From Eubacteriales bacterium (lineage in GTDB: Bacteria; Bacillota; Clostridia; Oscillospirales; Oscillospiraceae), in contig JAUNPV010000011.1 in NCBI GenBank assembly GCA_030536515.1, forward strand, positions 16,883 through 80,882: a stretch of 64,000 nt of DNA, in the 5' to 3' direction. Made by a program: the position numbers and the translations under genes. This document shows, piece after piece, positions 10,511 to 18,602 of the stretch (positions within the stretch are counted from its first letter, which is position 1; the number at the start of each line of letters is the position of its first letter). The notes beneath the pieces were generated by a model. It saw only the letters and a list, made by a program, of their open reading frames with translations, ran no database searches and was not told the origin of the DNA.

Positions 10511-10783
10511 TCAAGGGGCGGCGTCGTCGAAGACAATCATTTTCCCACACCGCCCGCAATGGCCGGCGGTGGGCTTTGACCAGTACAGGCCCCGGAATAC
10601 GGTGCCGCAGTAGGGGCAGCGGTTGGCACTCAGCAGCAGCACCCCGGCGGCGGCAATCAGCCCCAGCACCAGCGCCAGGGCCAGCCAGCCCCTGGGCAGC
10701 AGCAGCGCCAGCGCCGCCGAGGCAATCAGCAGCACCAGGGCCGCCCGGTTTTTTGCTCTGCTTCCGTTCGGCATGGTTTTCAT
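10511..10783 (-). CDS. Small membrane protein with C-terminal zinc ribbon
   Basis: Unrecognised 90-residue protein. It has a basic N-terminus, two adjoining hydrophobic segments (residues about 14-48, rich in Leu and Ala) and a C-terminal CPYC...CGRCG pair of knuckles that should bind one zinc ion. It is the last gene of the response regulator-kinase-lipoprotein operon, 12 bases after the lipoprotein gene. The TGA stop is embedded in the -35 hexamer of the antisense RNA promoter. A role in sensing or membrane quality control is possible, but nothing in the sequence fixes it. Confidence 0.7.
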   Translation of the reverse strand: MKTMPNGSRAKNRAALVLLIASAALALLLPRGWLALALVLGLIAAAGVLLLSANRCPYCGTVFRGLYWSKPTAGHCGRCGKMIVFDDAAP

Positions 10784-10795
10784 AGATAAATCCTC

Positions 10796-11773
10796 CTAAT
10801 ACTCTCTGGTTCCCAGCAGCTCGTCGGTGATGTCCCCGGGCAGGAACACCTGCTCGTCCACATAGTAGTTTTTCTCCGGGGTCTGGCCTGCTTCCAGGCT
10901 GCGGATCACCGACTCCGCCAGGGGGCCCAGCAGGGGGTTGCACTCCACCTCCAGGGCGATTTTCCCCTCCCGGCAGTACAGCAGAGCGTCGATGGCGGCA
11001 TCAAAGGAAATCACCGCCACCCCCTCCGGGCCGCAGATGTAGCCGTTTTCCTCCAGAGCCTCGATGGCTCCGTAGGCCTCGTTGTCGTTTTCGCAGTAGA
11101 CCACGTCGATTTTGGGCCGGACCGGAAACTGGCTGAGATAGTCGCTCATCAGCTCGTAGGATTTGGCCTGGGTGTAGTCCCCGTCCAGCTGGGCCAGAAG
11201 CTCCCAGCTCTCGTTCCGGGCCAGCCCCTCCTCCAGAGCCGCCGTCCGGCCCAGCTGGGAGGTGGCCCCCAGGGTGCCCTGGATGTGGACAATGCGGATG
11301 GGCTCTGCGCCGAAGGTCTGCTCCATCCAGGCCACCGCCTTCCGGCCCTCGCCGTAAAAATCCGCGCCCACCCGGGCGGCGATGAGGCTCTCGTCCTCCA
11401 CATCCACCGTCCGGTCCACCAAAATCACCGGAATGCCCGCCTTTTTGGCCTCCTGAAGCACGGAGTCCCAGCCGGTCTCCCCGATGGGCATGACCACAAT
11501 ATAGTCCACCCGCTGCTGGATAAACCGGCGGATAGCGCTGATTTGGTTTTCCTGCTTCTGGCGGGCATCCTCGAACAGCAGGCGGTAGCCCTTTTCCTCG
11601 GTAAACTCCCGGCGCATGGACTCGGTGTTGGCCACCCGCCAGTCGGACTCCGCCCCCACCTGGGACATTCCCACCACAATCAGCTCCTCCTCCGGCTCCG
11701 CCGCCTGCCGGGCGCAGCCCGTCATGGTCAGCAGCAGCGCAAGAAGGACGCACAGCACTTTTTTCACGGTCAA
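10796..11773 (-). CDS. Sugar-binding lipoprotein linked to two-component system
   Basis: Extracellular lipoprotein of 325 residues with a type 1 periplasmic-binding fold. The signal peptide ends in the lipobox MTGC with Cys20. It is a clear paralogue of the arabinose ABC binding protein at 7546-8583: both carry GWDSVL, VIL-DRT-D, HIQG-G---Q-GRTAAL and a conserved C-terminal CNP motif. No permease or ATPase accompanies it; instead its start overlaps the end of a sensor kinase gene by four bases. The likely job is to bind a related sugar outside the cell and present it to that kinase rather than to a transporter. Confidence 0.9.
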   Translation of the reverse strand: MTVKKVLCVLLALLLTMTGCARQAAEPEEELIVVGMSQVGAESDWRVANTESMRREFTEEKGYRLLFEDARQKQENQISAIRRFIQQRVDYIVVMPIGETGWDSVLQEAKKAGIPVILVDRTVDVEDESLIAARVGADFYGEGRKAVAWMEQTFGAEPIRIVHIQGTLGATSQLGRTAALEEGLARNESWELLAQLDGDYTQAKSYELMSDYLSQFPVRPKIDVVYCENDNEAYGAIEALEENGYICGPEGVAVISFDAAIDALLYCREGKIALEVECNPLLGPLAESVIRSLEAGQTPEKNYYVDEQVFLPGDITDELLGTREY

Positions 11774-13176
11774 ATCTCCTTTCCCAGGGGAATCCGGGCG
11801 GTAATCACCGTTCCCAGGCCCTCCCGGCTCTCCACCTCCAGGCCGTAGTCCGGCCCGAAGAACAGCTTCAGCCGCTCGTGGACGGTGGACAGGCCGAAGC
11901 CCACCCGCTCTCCCCGGTCCATGGCGCTGCGAAGCTCTGCAAGCCGCTCCCGGGACATTCCCACGCCGTCGTCCCGGACCTGGAGCAGGGCCTCCCCCTT
12001 TTCCAGCCGGCCGGTGACGGCAATCACGCCCTTGGCCCGCTTCAGCTTGATGCCGTGGTACAGGGCGTTTTCCACCAGGGGCTGCAAGGTCAGCTTGGGC
12101 AGCCGCACCTCCCGGAGCTCCGGGGCAATGTCGATGGTGTAGGTCAGAATGTCCTTGTAGCGGACCTGCTGAATCTGCAGATAGCTCCTGACCTGGCCCG
12201 CCTCCTGGTCCACGGTGATGACATCCTCCCCCTTGCTGAGGGAGTGGCGGAAGAAGCTGGAAAGGTTGGACACCATCTCCACCGCCTCCTCATTTTTCTC
12301 CGCCTCCATGAGCCAGATAATGGTGTCCATGGTGTTGTACAGGAAGTGGGGGTTAATCTGGGCCTGGAGCAGGGCCAGCTCCATCCGGCGCAGGCTCTGC
12401 TGCTTTTCGGTGGTCTCCTGAATCAGCTGGCCCATCCGCTGGGCCATTTGCTCCACGCCCTCGCTCAGGGTGCTGACCTCCCGGACATCCGAGGCCACCG
12501 GGGTGTGGACCTCCAGGTCCCCGCCGCCAATCTGCTGGACCCGGCGGCTGAGATGGACAATGGGCTGGGCAATGGACTGGCCCAGCCGCAGGGCATGGCG
12601 GGTCAGCAGAGCGAACACCGCCCCGGCTCCCAGGGCCAGCAGCACCATTTCCAGCAGCAGCTGGCGGCCCATCTGCTGCTGCAGGGTGTTGAGCTGGACC
12701 GCCTCGCTGTAGAGGTAGTTGGACATATACTCCCGAATCAAATCGGTGATGACATAGACGTTGTTTTCCAGCTGAATCTGCCGCTGGTCGTAGCTTTCGG
12801 TGTCCCGAATCTGACAGACCTCCGCCTCCAGGTTTTCGCTGAGGTCCAGCACGCTGGTGATGGCCTGCAGGCTCTCCCGGTGGGTGGTGCTGGCGCGCAG
12901 CTCCCGGGCCAGGGCCTGGGCCGCCCGAATCTCCGTCAGAGGCAGGCCCTCGGAGTAGCGGCTTTCCACCACGAAGTAGTACATTTTCAAATCCACATCG
13001 GTTTTGAAGTCCTGGTTAAATTCCGACGCCGTGGTCAGATTGTGCAGAATCCCCCGGTAGCGGGTCTGGTAAATCAGCAAAGTGGCCGCCGCAATCAGCA
13101 GCACCGCCGCCGTCAGGGCCGAGAAGGCATACACCAGCCGCCGCATCTGCCGGGAAATGGAGGCAGGCTTTTTCAT
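11770..13176 (-). CDS. Sensor histidine kinase, YesM/LytS-like
   Basis: Membrane kinase of 468 residues. Two transmembrane helices (about 14-37 and 173-197) enclose an extracellular region of roughly 135 residues; a HAMP linker follows. The His_kinase domain contains the QINPHFLYN box with the phospho-acceptor His, and the ATPase domain has LQPLVENALYHG and DDGVGM. Such kinases pair with AraC-type YesN response regulators, and one is encoded immediately upstream with a four-base overlap. The gene for a sugar-binding lipoprotein follows, so the extracellular loop probably senses the loaded lipoprotein. Confidence 0.93.
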   Translation of the reverse strand: MKKPASISRQMRRLVYAFSALTAAVLLIAAATLLIYQTRYRGILHNLTTASEFNQDFKTDVDLKMYYFVVESRYSEGLPLTEIRAAQALARELRASTTHRESLQAITSVLDLSENLEAEVCQIRDTESYDQRQIQLENNVYVITDLIREYMSNYLYSEAVQLNTLQQQMGRQLLLEMVLLALGAGAVFALLTRHALRLGQSIAQPIVHLSRRVQQIGGGDLEVHTPVASDVREVSTLSEGVEQMAQRMGQLIQETTEKQQSLRRMELALLQAQINPHFLYNTMDTIIWLMEAEKNEEAVEMVSNLSSFFRHSLSKGEDVITVDQEAGQVRSYLQIQQVRYKDILTYTIDIAPELREVRLPKLTLQPLVENALYHGIKLKRAKGVIAVTGRLEKGEALLQVRDDGVGMSRERLAELRSAMDRGERVGFGLSTVHERLKLFFGPDYGLEVESREGLGTVITARIPLGKEI

Positions 13177-14774
13177 CGCTTCCCTCCTGCCCGGTAGTCC
13201 CGGGGCGTGCAGCCGTGGGTTTTCTTAAAGAGGAAGCTGAAATAGTGGGGGTCCTTGTACCCCACCTCCATGGCCACCTCGCCGGAGCGCTTGTCGGTGG
13301 TGCGCAGCAGCTCCCGGGCCCGGGCCATCCGCTTGCCGGTGACGTATTCAATGAAGGTGCACTCCATCTCCTGGCTGAACACCGCCGAGAGATAGTTGGC
13401 GCTGATGTTGACCTCCCGGGCCACCTGGTTCAGGGACAGCCGTTCGTCGGCATAGTGGCTGTCGATATAGGCCACCGCCTGGCCCAGCAGGTCCCGGTAC
13501 TGATTGGTGGAGCTTCTGTCCCGGAGCTTTACCGCCCGGATGAGCATTTCCACCAGATACCGCCCCAGGTCCCCCTCGCCCACAGGCCGGCCCACCATGT
13601 CCAGATGCTCCAGACCTGCCAGCAGCTCCTCCTGGGACACCCCCAGGGACTGCACGTACTCCGTGGCCGTAAACCGGGCGCTGAGCATCAGATACTGGCA
13701 GAAGGGCTTGGACCGGAGGGCCTCCTGGACCCCGTGGAGAAATTCCCCCACAAAGCTGGGAATCTCCTCCACCGTGGCGTTCTGCATAACCCCCAGCAAA
13801 ATGGTGGGGTTGAATTTCGCCACATCCAGCCGAGACAGGCTGGCCTCCGGCTGATTTTCCGGCACGGCCCCCACGGTCTCCGCCGTGAGGATGTGGCTCT
13901 GGGGCTGGATATAGCGGTAGGCCCACAGCCGGGACACCTCCTCAAAGCAGCCCGGCAGAGCGCTGAGCCGCCGGGTGGGCTTTCCCACCGCCAGGTACCA
14001 CTTCTGCTCCTGGTCCAGGCCGCTGTAGCAGCTCTGGACCGCTGCGGTGCAGCGCTGGAGGTAGCCCTCCATTTTGTCGGCGTCCCCCTTCAGCAGCACC
14101 ATGTAGGTGGTCAGGTTCCAGCGCAGCAGCAGGTACTCCGGGTGCTTCATAAAATGGCCCAGCAGAGCCTCCCGGACCTGGGCGTCGGACTCGGAGTAGG
14201 TCTCCCCCAGCACCGAAAACAGGGCCAGGCAGTAGCTCTGGGCCCGCAGGTCCAGCCCCAGCTTCCCCGCCTCCTCGTAAATCTGCTGGACCGACAGCCG
14301 CCCCGCCACCACCCGCTCCATGAAGCTGTGGCGGGCGTACTGCTCGTATTCCTGGGAGTCCTGCTGGAACTGGGCCTGGTAGCTCTGCTGGGCCCGCTCC
14401 TGCTCGATTTTCTCCCGGACCTCCCGGAGGACGTTCATCAGGCTGGCCTTGGTGACGGGCTTGAGCAGATACTGCTCCACACCAATCCGGATGGCCTGGC
14501 GGGCGTATTCGAAATCGTCGTAGCCGGAGATGATGATGATTTTCACCTCCGGAAGCTCCTCCAGCACCAGCCGGCTCATGGCCAGCCCGTCCATAAAGGG
14601 CATCCGGATGTCGGTGATGATCACGTCCGGCCGGGCCTTGCGAATCAGGGGCAGGGCCATCTCCCCATCGGAGGCCTCCCCCACAAAGGTATACCCGCAC
14701 CGGGCCCAGGGCATGGTATCACGCAGAGTCTCCCGGATGACGCTCTCATCCTCCACCAAAAAAACACGCAGCAT
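13173..14774 (-). CDS. Response regulator with AraC-type output domain, YesN-like
   Basis: Transcription factor of 533 residues: an N-terminal receiver domain with the phospho-accepting Asp55 in IITDIRMPFMDG and Lys in LLKPVTK, a long central linker (about 130-420) and a C-terminal AraC/XylS double helix-turn-helix (about 430-530, NQVAREVNISANYLSAVFSQEM and GYKDPHYFSFLFKKTHGCTP). It heads the minus-strand operon RR-HK-lipoprotein-zinc ribbon protein. The neighbouring sugar-binding paralogue suggests that it activates sugar uptake genes, possibly the adjacent arabinose operon (inference). Confidence 0.93.
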   Translation of the reverse strand: MLRVFLVEDESVIRETLRDTMPWARCGYTFVGEASDGEMALPLIRKARPDVIITDIRMPFMDGLAMSRLVLEELPEVKIIIISGYDDFEYARQAIRIGVEQYLLKPVTKASLMNVLREVREKIEQERAQQSYQAQFQQDSQEYEQYARHSFMERVVAGRLSVQQIYEEAGKLGLDLRAQSYCLALFSVLGETYSESDAQVREALLGHFMKHPEYLLLRWNLTTYMVLLKGDADKMEGYLQRCTAAVQSCYSGLDQEQKWYLAVGKPTRRLSALPGCFEEVSRLWAYRYIQPQSHILTAETVGAVPENQPEASLSRLDVAKFNPTILLGVMQNATVEEIPSFVGEFLHGVQEALRSKPFCQYLMLSARFTATEYVQSLGVSQEELLAGLEHLDMVGRPVGEGDLGRYLVEMLIRAVKLRDRSSTNQYRDLLGQAVAYIDSHYADERLSLNQVAREVNISANYLSAVFSQEMECTFIEYVTGKRMARARELLRTTDKRSGEVAMEVGYKDPHYFSFLFKKTHGCTPRDYRAGGKR

Positions 14775-14800
14775 AGCCTGTTCCCCCCTTTTTTTCTTTC

Positions 14801-14829
14801 ATTATAAAAGCCCGGAAAGGGATTGTCAA
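14801..14829 (-). promoter_or_regulatory. Promoter of the two-component/lipoprotein operon
   Basis: Minus-strand TTGACA (14824-14829), 17 bp, TATAAT (14801-14806): fully consensus, about 27 bases before the response-regulator start codon. Confidence 0.85.
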
Positions 14830-14861
14830 CGAAAACTGCCCGAAAAGCCCCATTTCCCGGA

Positions 14862-14890
14862 TTGCAAATTCGCCCCGGATATGGTAAGCT
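14862..14890 (+). promoter_or_regulatory. Promoter of the DtxR-like gene
   Basis: TTGCAA (14862-14867), 17 bp, TAAGCT (14885-14890), 67 bases upstream of the GTG start. Confidence 0.65.
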
Positions 14891-14956
14891 AGTAGAAAGC
14901 ACCGGCCCGGCAGCGGGCTAGGCCGGAAATCCCATCAACACGCCGGAGGTGAGACT

Positions 14957-15334
14957 GTGAAAATTCAAAGGTCTGCGGAGGACTATCTGGAGGCGATTTT
15001 GCAGCTGCGGGAGCAGCTGGGGGCGGTGCGCTCCATTGACATTGCCCGGCATCTGGACTACTCCAAGCCCAGCGTCAGCGTGGCCATGAAAAATCTCCGG
15101 GCCGAGGGCTACATCGAAATGGACCCCGACGGCTTCATCACCCTGCTGCCCGCCGGTCAGGTCATTGCCGAGCACATCTACGAGCTCCACCGGCTGCTGC
15201 GGGACTTCTTTCTCTCCCTGGGAGTCAGCCCGGAAAACGCCGAGGCCGATGCCTGCAAAATCGAGCACGACCTGAGCCAGGAGACCTGCCAAAGGCTCAT
15301 GGAGCACATCCGGGCCCAGCAGCATAAAATGTAA
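14957..15334 (+). CDS. DtxR/MntR-family metal-dependent regulator
   Basis: Regulator of 125 residues with an N-terminal winged helix (SIDIARHLDYSKPSVSVAMKNL) and the metal/dimer domain; there is no C-terminal SH3 domain, so it is MntR-sized. At the positions that tune metal choice it is mixed: Asp9 (in AEDYLE) matches MntR, while Cys101 (in CKIEHDLS) matches the iron regulator DtxR. His78, Glu104 and His105 are also present. The GTG start at 14957 is chosen for its GGAGGTGAG ribosome site. It lies directly upstream of feoA-feoB behind its own terminator, so iron-dependent control of ferrous uptake is likely. Confidence 0.9.
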   Translation: MKIQRSAEDYLEAILQLREQLGAVRSIDIARHLDYSKPSVSVAMKNLRAEGYIEMDPDGFITLLPAGQVIAEHIYELHRLLRDFFLSLGVSPENAEADACKIEHDLSQETCQRLMEHIRAQQHKM

Positions 15335-15340
15335 CTCCCC

Positions 15341-15379
15341 TGTCACTGCGGGCGCACCGGCCTGCAGTGACATTTTTTT
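15341..15379 (+). terminator. Terminator after the DtxR-like gene
   Basis: TGTCACTGC pairs with GCAGTGACA across a GC-rich loop and is followed by T7. Confidence 0.9.
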
Positions 15380-15389
15380 CATTTTCTGC

Positions 15390-15418
15390 TTGACAAATGC
15401 AGTTAGTCATGGTAAACT
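15390..15418 (+). promoter_or_regulatory. feoAB promoter
   Basis: TTGACA (15390-15395), 17 bp, TAAACT (15413-15418). The spacer and start region are overlapped by two inverted repeats listed separately. Confidence 0.8.
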
Positions 15419-15441
15419 TCTGTCAGTTAGTTATTCCTAAC
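15401..15441. promoter_or_regulatory. Candidate metal-regulator operators at feoAB
   Basis: GTTAG-TTATTC-CTAAC (15426-15441) is a perfect inverted repeat at the expected transcription start, close to the DtxR/IdeR half-site TTAGGTTAG. AGTTAG...TAAACT (15401-15418) is an imperfect second copy over the promoter spacer and -10. Binding here would block feoA-feoB transcription. The assignment to the adjacent DtxR-like protein is inferred. Confidence 0.6.
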
Positions 15442-15458
15442 CAGAAGGAGCGATGCAT

Positions 15459-15686
15459 ATGACATTAGACAATCTTCCGCTGAACCGGGACGCTGTCATC
15501 CGGACCGTAGGCGGCGAGGGGGCTCTGCGGTGCCGGCTGCTGGACATGGGGCTGATTCCCAAAACCATTGTCCGGGTAGTAAAGGTGGCCCCCCTGGGGG
15601 ACCCCATGGAGCTGCGGGTCCGGGGCTACGCCCTGTCCATCCGCAAGGACGATGCCCACCAGATTGAAGTGGAGGCGGCAGTATGA
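15459..15686 (+). CDS. feoA: Ferrous iron transport protein A
   Basis: Small SH3-like cytoplasmic protein of 75 residues that supports FeoB. Typical features are LRCRLLDMGLIPKTIVRVVKVAPLGDPMELRVRGYALSIR-like spacing of Gly, Pro and hydrophobics, with the family's RLLDMG and GDP motifs. I place the start at the ATG at 15459, 8 bases after AAGGAG; an ATG at 15453 lies only 2 bases from that site. The gene overlaps feoB by four bases. Confidence 0.93.
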   Translation: MTLDNLPLNRDAVIRTVGGEGALRCRLLDMGLIPKTIVRVVKVAPLGDPMELRVRGYALSIRKDDAHQIEVEAAV

Positions 15687-17689
15687 TTTTTGCACTGGCA
15701 GGCAACCAGAACTGCGGCAAAACCACCCTGTTCAACCAGCTCACCGGCTCCAACCAGCACGTGGGCAACTTCCCCGGGGTCACCGTGGACCAGAAGTCCG
15801 GCCTCATCCGGGGCCAGAAGGACTGCACCGTGGTGGACCTTCCGGGTATTTACTCCATCCGGCCCTACACCCCCGAGGAGATTGTCACCCGGGACTTTAT
15901 TCTGAACCAACGGCCCGACTGCATCATCAACATCACCGATGCCACCAACATCGAGCGAAACCTCTACCTGACCTTACAGCTGCTGGAAATGCGGCTGCCC
16001 ATGGTGCTGGCCCTGAACATGATGGACGAGCTCCGCTCCGGCGGCGGCACTGTTGACATTCAGGGGCTGTCCCAGGCCCTGGGCATCCCGGTGGTGCCCA
16101 TTTCCGCCGTGAAAAACGAGGGCGTGGACGAGCTGATTCGCATTGCCGTGGCCACGGCCAGAAGCCGCACCCTGCCCGCCGTCTTTGACTTCTGCACCCC
16201 CGGCCCCGTCCACCGGTGCATCCACGCCGTGGCCCACCAGATTGAGGACCACGCCCAGGCCGCCCGGATTCCCCTGCGCTTTGCCGCCACCAAGCTCATC
16301 GAGGGCGACGGGGACATTGTCTCCCGGCTGGAGCTCAGCGAAAACGAGCTGGAGCTGGTGGAGCACAGCGTCCGGGAGATGGAGCACGACCACGGCATGG
16401 ACCGCAACGCCGCCCTGGCGGATATGCGCTATGCCTTCATTAAATCCGTCTGCAATGCCACGGTGGTCAAGGGCGGCGAATCCCGGGAGCGGCGGCGCAG
16501 CGAGGCCATCGACCGGGTGGTCACCAACCGGTATCTGGCCCTGCCTCTGTTTTTCTCGGTGATGCTGGCCATTTTCTACCTGACCTTCAACGTCATCGGC
16601 TCTTTTCTCTCGGACCTGCTGGCCATGGGCATCGACGCGCTGACCGCCTGGGTGGACGCCGGTCTGACGGCCTATGGCCTGAACCCGGTGGTCCAGAGTC
16701 TGGTGGTGGACGGGGTTTTCGCCGGGGTGGGCAGCGTGCTGAGCTTTCTGCCCATTATCGTGGTGCTGTTTTTCTTCCTGTCCATTCTGGAGGACACGGG
16801 GTATATGGCCCGGGTGGCCTTCGTCATGGACCAGCTGCTGCGGAAAATCGGCCTGTCCGGCCGGAGCATCGTGCCTCTGCTCATCGGCTTCGGCTGCTCG
16901 GTGCCCGCCATCATGGCCACCCGGACCCTGGCATCCCAGCGGGACCGGCGGCTGACCATTCTGCTGACCCCCTTTATGAGCTGCTCTGCAAAAATTCCCA
17001 TTTACGCCGTGTTCACCGCCGCCTTTTTCCCGAAATACGGGGCGCTGGTGATGATTGGCCTGTACATTTCCGGCATTCTGGTGGGCATTCTGGCCGCCAG
17101 GGTCCTGGGGGCCACCGCCTACAGGGGCAATCCCGTGCCCTTCGTCATGGAGCTGCCGGCCTACCGGTTCCCCTCCCTGAAAAGCACCGGCCAGCTGTGC
17201 TGGGACAAGGCCAGGGATTTTCTCACCCGGGCCTTCACCGTCATCTTCGTGGCCACCATTCTCGTCTGGTTCCTGCAATCCTTTGACCTCCGGCTGAACC
17301 TGGTGGAAACCGGCGCAGACAGCCTGCTGGCCTCCGCCGGGAGCCTGCTGACGCCCCTGTTCGCCCCGCTGGGCTTCGGCGACTGGAGGGTGGTGACGGC
17401 CCTCATCACCGGCTTCATCGCCAAGGAATCGGTGGTCTCCACCCTGGGCATCCTCACCGCCTCCGGGTCCGAGGTCACCGCCGCCGCCCTGGGGACCCTG
17501 TTCACCCCGGTCACCGCCGTGAGCTTTCTCATCTTCACCCTGCTGTACACCCCCTGCGTGGCGGCCATCTCCGCCGTCAAGCGGGAGCTGGGCTCCGGCC
17601 GAAGGGCCGCCGGCGTGGCCCTGGGCCAATGCGCCGTCGCCTGGGCCGTGTCCTTCGCTGTATACCGCATTCTGCTGCTGATTGTTTGA
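15683..17689 (+). CDS. feoB: Ferrous iron transporter B
   Basis: GTP-gated Fe(II) importer of the inner membrane, 668 residues. The N-terminal G domain shows G1 GNQNCGKTT (residues 7-15), G3 DLPGIYS and G4 NMMD; a helical regulatory domain follows to about residue 270. The membrane part carries two Gate repeats, with the conserved GFGCSVPAI and, later, TPCVAAI, whose cysteines are implicated in iron passage in the family. It overlaps feoA and is followed after 31 bases by a small Cys-rich companion, a common Firmicute arrangement. Confidence 0.97.
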   Translation: MIFALAGNQNCGKTTLFNQLTGSNQHVGNFPGVTVDQKSGLIRGQKDCTVVDLPGIYSIRPYTPEEIVTRDFILNQRPDCIINITDATNIERNLYLTLQLLEMRLPMVLALNMMDELRSGGGTVDIQGLSQALGIPVVPISAVKNEGVDELIRIAVATARSRTLPAVFDFCTPGPVHRCIHAVAHQIEDHAQAARIPLRFAATKLIEGDGDIVSRLELSENELELVEHSVREMEHDHGMDRNAALADMRYAFIKSVCNATVVKGGESRERRRSEAIDRVVTNRYLALPLFFSVMLAIFYLTFNVIGSFLSDLLAMGIDALTAWVDAGLTAYGLNPVVQSLVVDGVFAGVGSVLSFLPIIVVLFFFLSILEDTGYMARVAFVMDQLLRKIGLSGRSIVPLLIGFGCSVPAIMATRTLASQRDRRLTILLTPFMSCSAKIPIYAVFTAAFFPKYGALVMIGLYISGILVGILAARVLGATAYRGNPVPFVMELPAYRFPSLKSTGQLCWDKARDFLTRAFTVIFVATILVWFLQSFDLRLNLVETGADSLLASAGSLLTPLFAPLGFGDWRVVTALITGFIAKESVVSTLGILTASGSEVTAAALGTLFTPVTAVSFLIFTLLYTPCVAAISAVKRELGSGRRAAGVALGQCAVAWAVSFAVYRILLLIV

Positions 17690-17720
17690 TTCCATTTTTC
17701 AAATTCGAAAAGGAGCTTCT

Positions 17721-17837
17721 ATGGAACTTCTGATTCTGTCCCTCCTGGCCGCCTGGCTCATCCTGGCCCTGCGCACCTGCCGCCGCAAAAAAGGCACCTG
17801 CTGCGGAAACTGCTCAAAATGCAGGGGATGCAAATGA
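17721..17837 (+). CDS. FeoB-associated Cys-rich membrane protein
   Basis: A 38-residue peptide: one N-terminal transmembrane segment (LLILSLLAAWLILAL) and a C-terminal tail rich in Arg/Lys and Cys (CC-x2-C-x2-C-x2-C pattern). This matches the small FeoB-associated family found next to feoB in clostridia, thought to help the transporter or handle iron at the membrane. The ATG follows AAAAGGAG. It is too short for ordinary gene calling. Confidence 0.9.
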   Translation: MELLILSLLAAWLILALRTCRRKKGTCCGNCSKCRGCK

Positions 17838-17843
17838 ACATTG

Positions 17844-17878
17844 ATTCCCCCCGGCCTTATTGGTCGGGGGGAATTTTT
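17844..17878 (+). terminator. Terminator of the feoAB operon
   Basis: ATTCCCCCCG pairs with CGGGGGGAAT followed by T5. The end of the convergent Crp/Fnr gene (17857) lies inside it, so it may stop both transcripts. Confidence 0.9.
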
Positions 17879-18558
17879 GTGCTTTGGGCCTGCTGCGGGG
17901 TGTGGAGGGTGAATTCGTTTTTGCGGTATTGGAGAAGGCCCTCTCTTTGGAGCTGGGACAGGGCCACGGACATGGCGGCCCGCTCTACGCACAGGTAGTC
18001 CGCCAGCTGCTGGCGGTTATAGGGGATGGTGAAGGTGAGGCTGCCGCTGCGCTCGGCCTGGGCGGAGAGGTAGCTCAGCAGCTTTTCCCGGGTGGTGCGT
18101 CTGCTCATGTGGTTCAGCTTCTCCTGGATGCGCAGGGTTTTGCTGGCAATCACGTGGACCAGGTTCCGGATGAGCTGGGCGTGGTGGGCGCAGGTGTTGG
18201 GGCAGGTGGACAGCAGCCGCCCCACGTTCAGCAGCAGCACCTGGCAGTCGGCCTCCGCCACCACGCTGACGCTCAGGCAGCTGCCCATGGAGGCGGCGAA
18301 GACCTCCCCGAAGGAGTCCCCGGGGGTGAGGTTGTCCAGAATGCTCCGGCGGCCCCACACGTCCTCCTGGAGAATCAGGGCCCGGCCGGTCAGGAGGATG
18401 CCCATGGCCTCGGTGCTGCTGCCTGCACGGAGGATGAAGCTGCCCTTCGGCCGGAACACCGCCGACGCTCCCATGCACCCCAGCACCGACAGCACCTCGC
18501 CGTCGGACATGGCTCTGAAAAAGGGGGTGGTTTTCAAAATGCCAAGATATGCCTCCAT
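17857..18558 (-). CDS. Crp/Fnr-family transcriptional regulator
   Basis: Regulator of 233 residues with an N-terminal cyclic-nucleotide-binding-type beta barrel (about 10-120, FRPKGSFILRAGSSTEAMGILLTGRAL, GDSFGEVFA) and a C-terminal winged helix (about 165-215, YNRQQLADYLCVERAAMSVAL). A few Cys residues are present, but no classical N-terminal iron-sulfur ligand set. The start is the ATG at 18558, preceded by GGAAGGAGA; nine further codons upstream are open. It is divergent from a ferredoxin-hcp operon, as HcpR-type nitrosative stress regulators often are, so control of that operon is the likely role. Confidence 0.88.
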   Translation of the reverse strand: MEAYLGILKTTPFFRAMSDGEVLSVLGCMGASAVFRPKGSFILRAGSSTEAMGILLTGRALILQEDVWGRRSILDNLTPGDSFGEVFAASMGSCLSVSVVAEADCQVLLLNVGRLLSTCPNTCAHHAQLIRNLVHVIASKTLRIQEKLNHMSRRTTREKLLSYLSAQAERSGSLTFTIPYNRQQLADYLCVERAAMSVALSQLQREGLLQYRKNEFTLHTPQQAQSTKIPPDQ

Positions 18559-18573
18559 GTTTTTTCTCCTTCC

Positions 18574-18587
18574 GTTTGAATTCAAAC
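18574..18587. promoter_or_regulatory. Perfect palindrome, probable Crp/Fnr operator
   Basis: GTTTGAATTCAAAC, a 14-bp perfect palindrome in the shared regulatory region. Its centre (18580.5) is 41.5 bases from the predicted start of the ferredoxin-hcp transcript, the classic activator position for Crp/Fnr proteins, and lies just downstream of the regulator's own predicted start, where it could repress. Confidence 0.6.
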
Positions 18588-18602
18588 CGACTTGTGGCTT
18601 TT

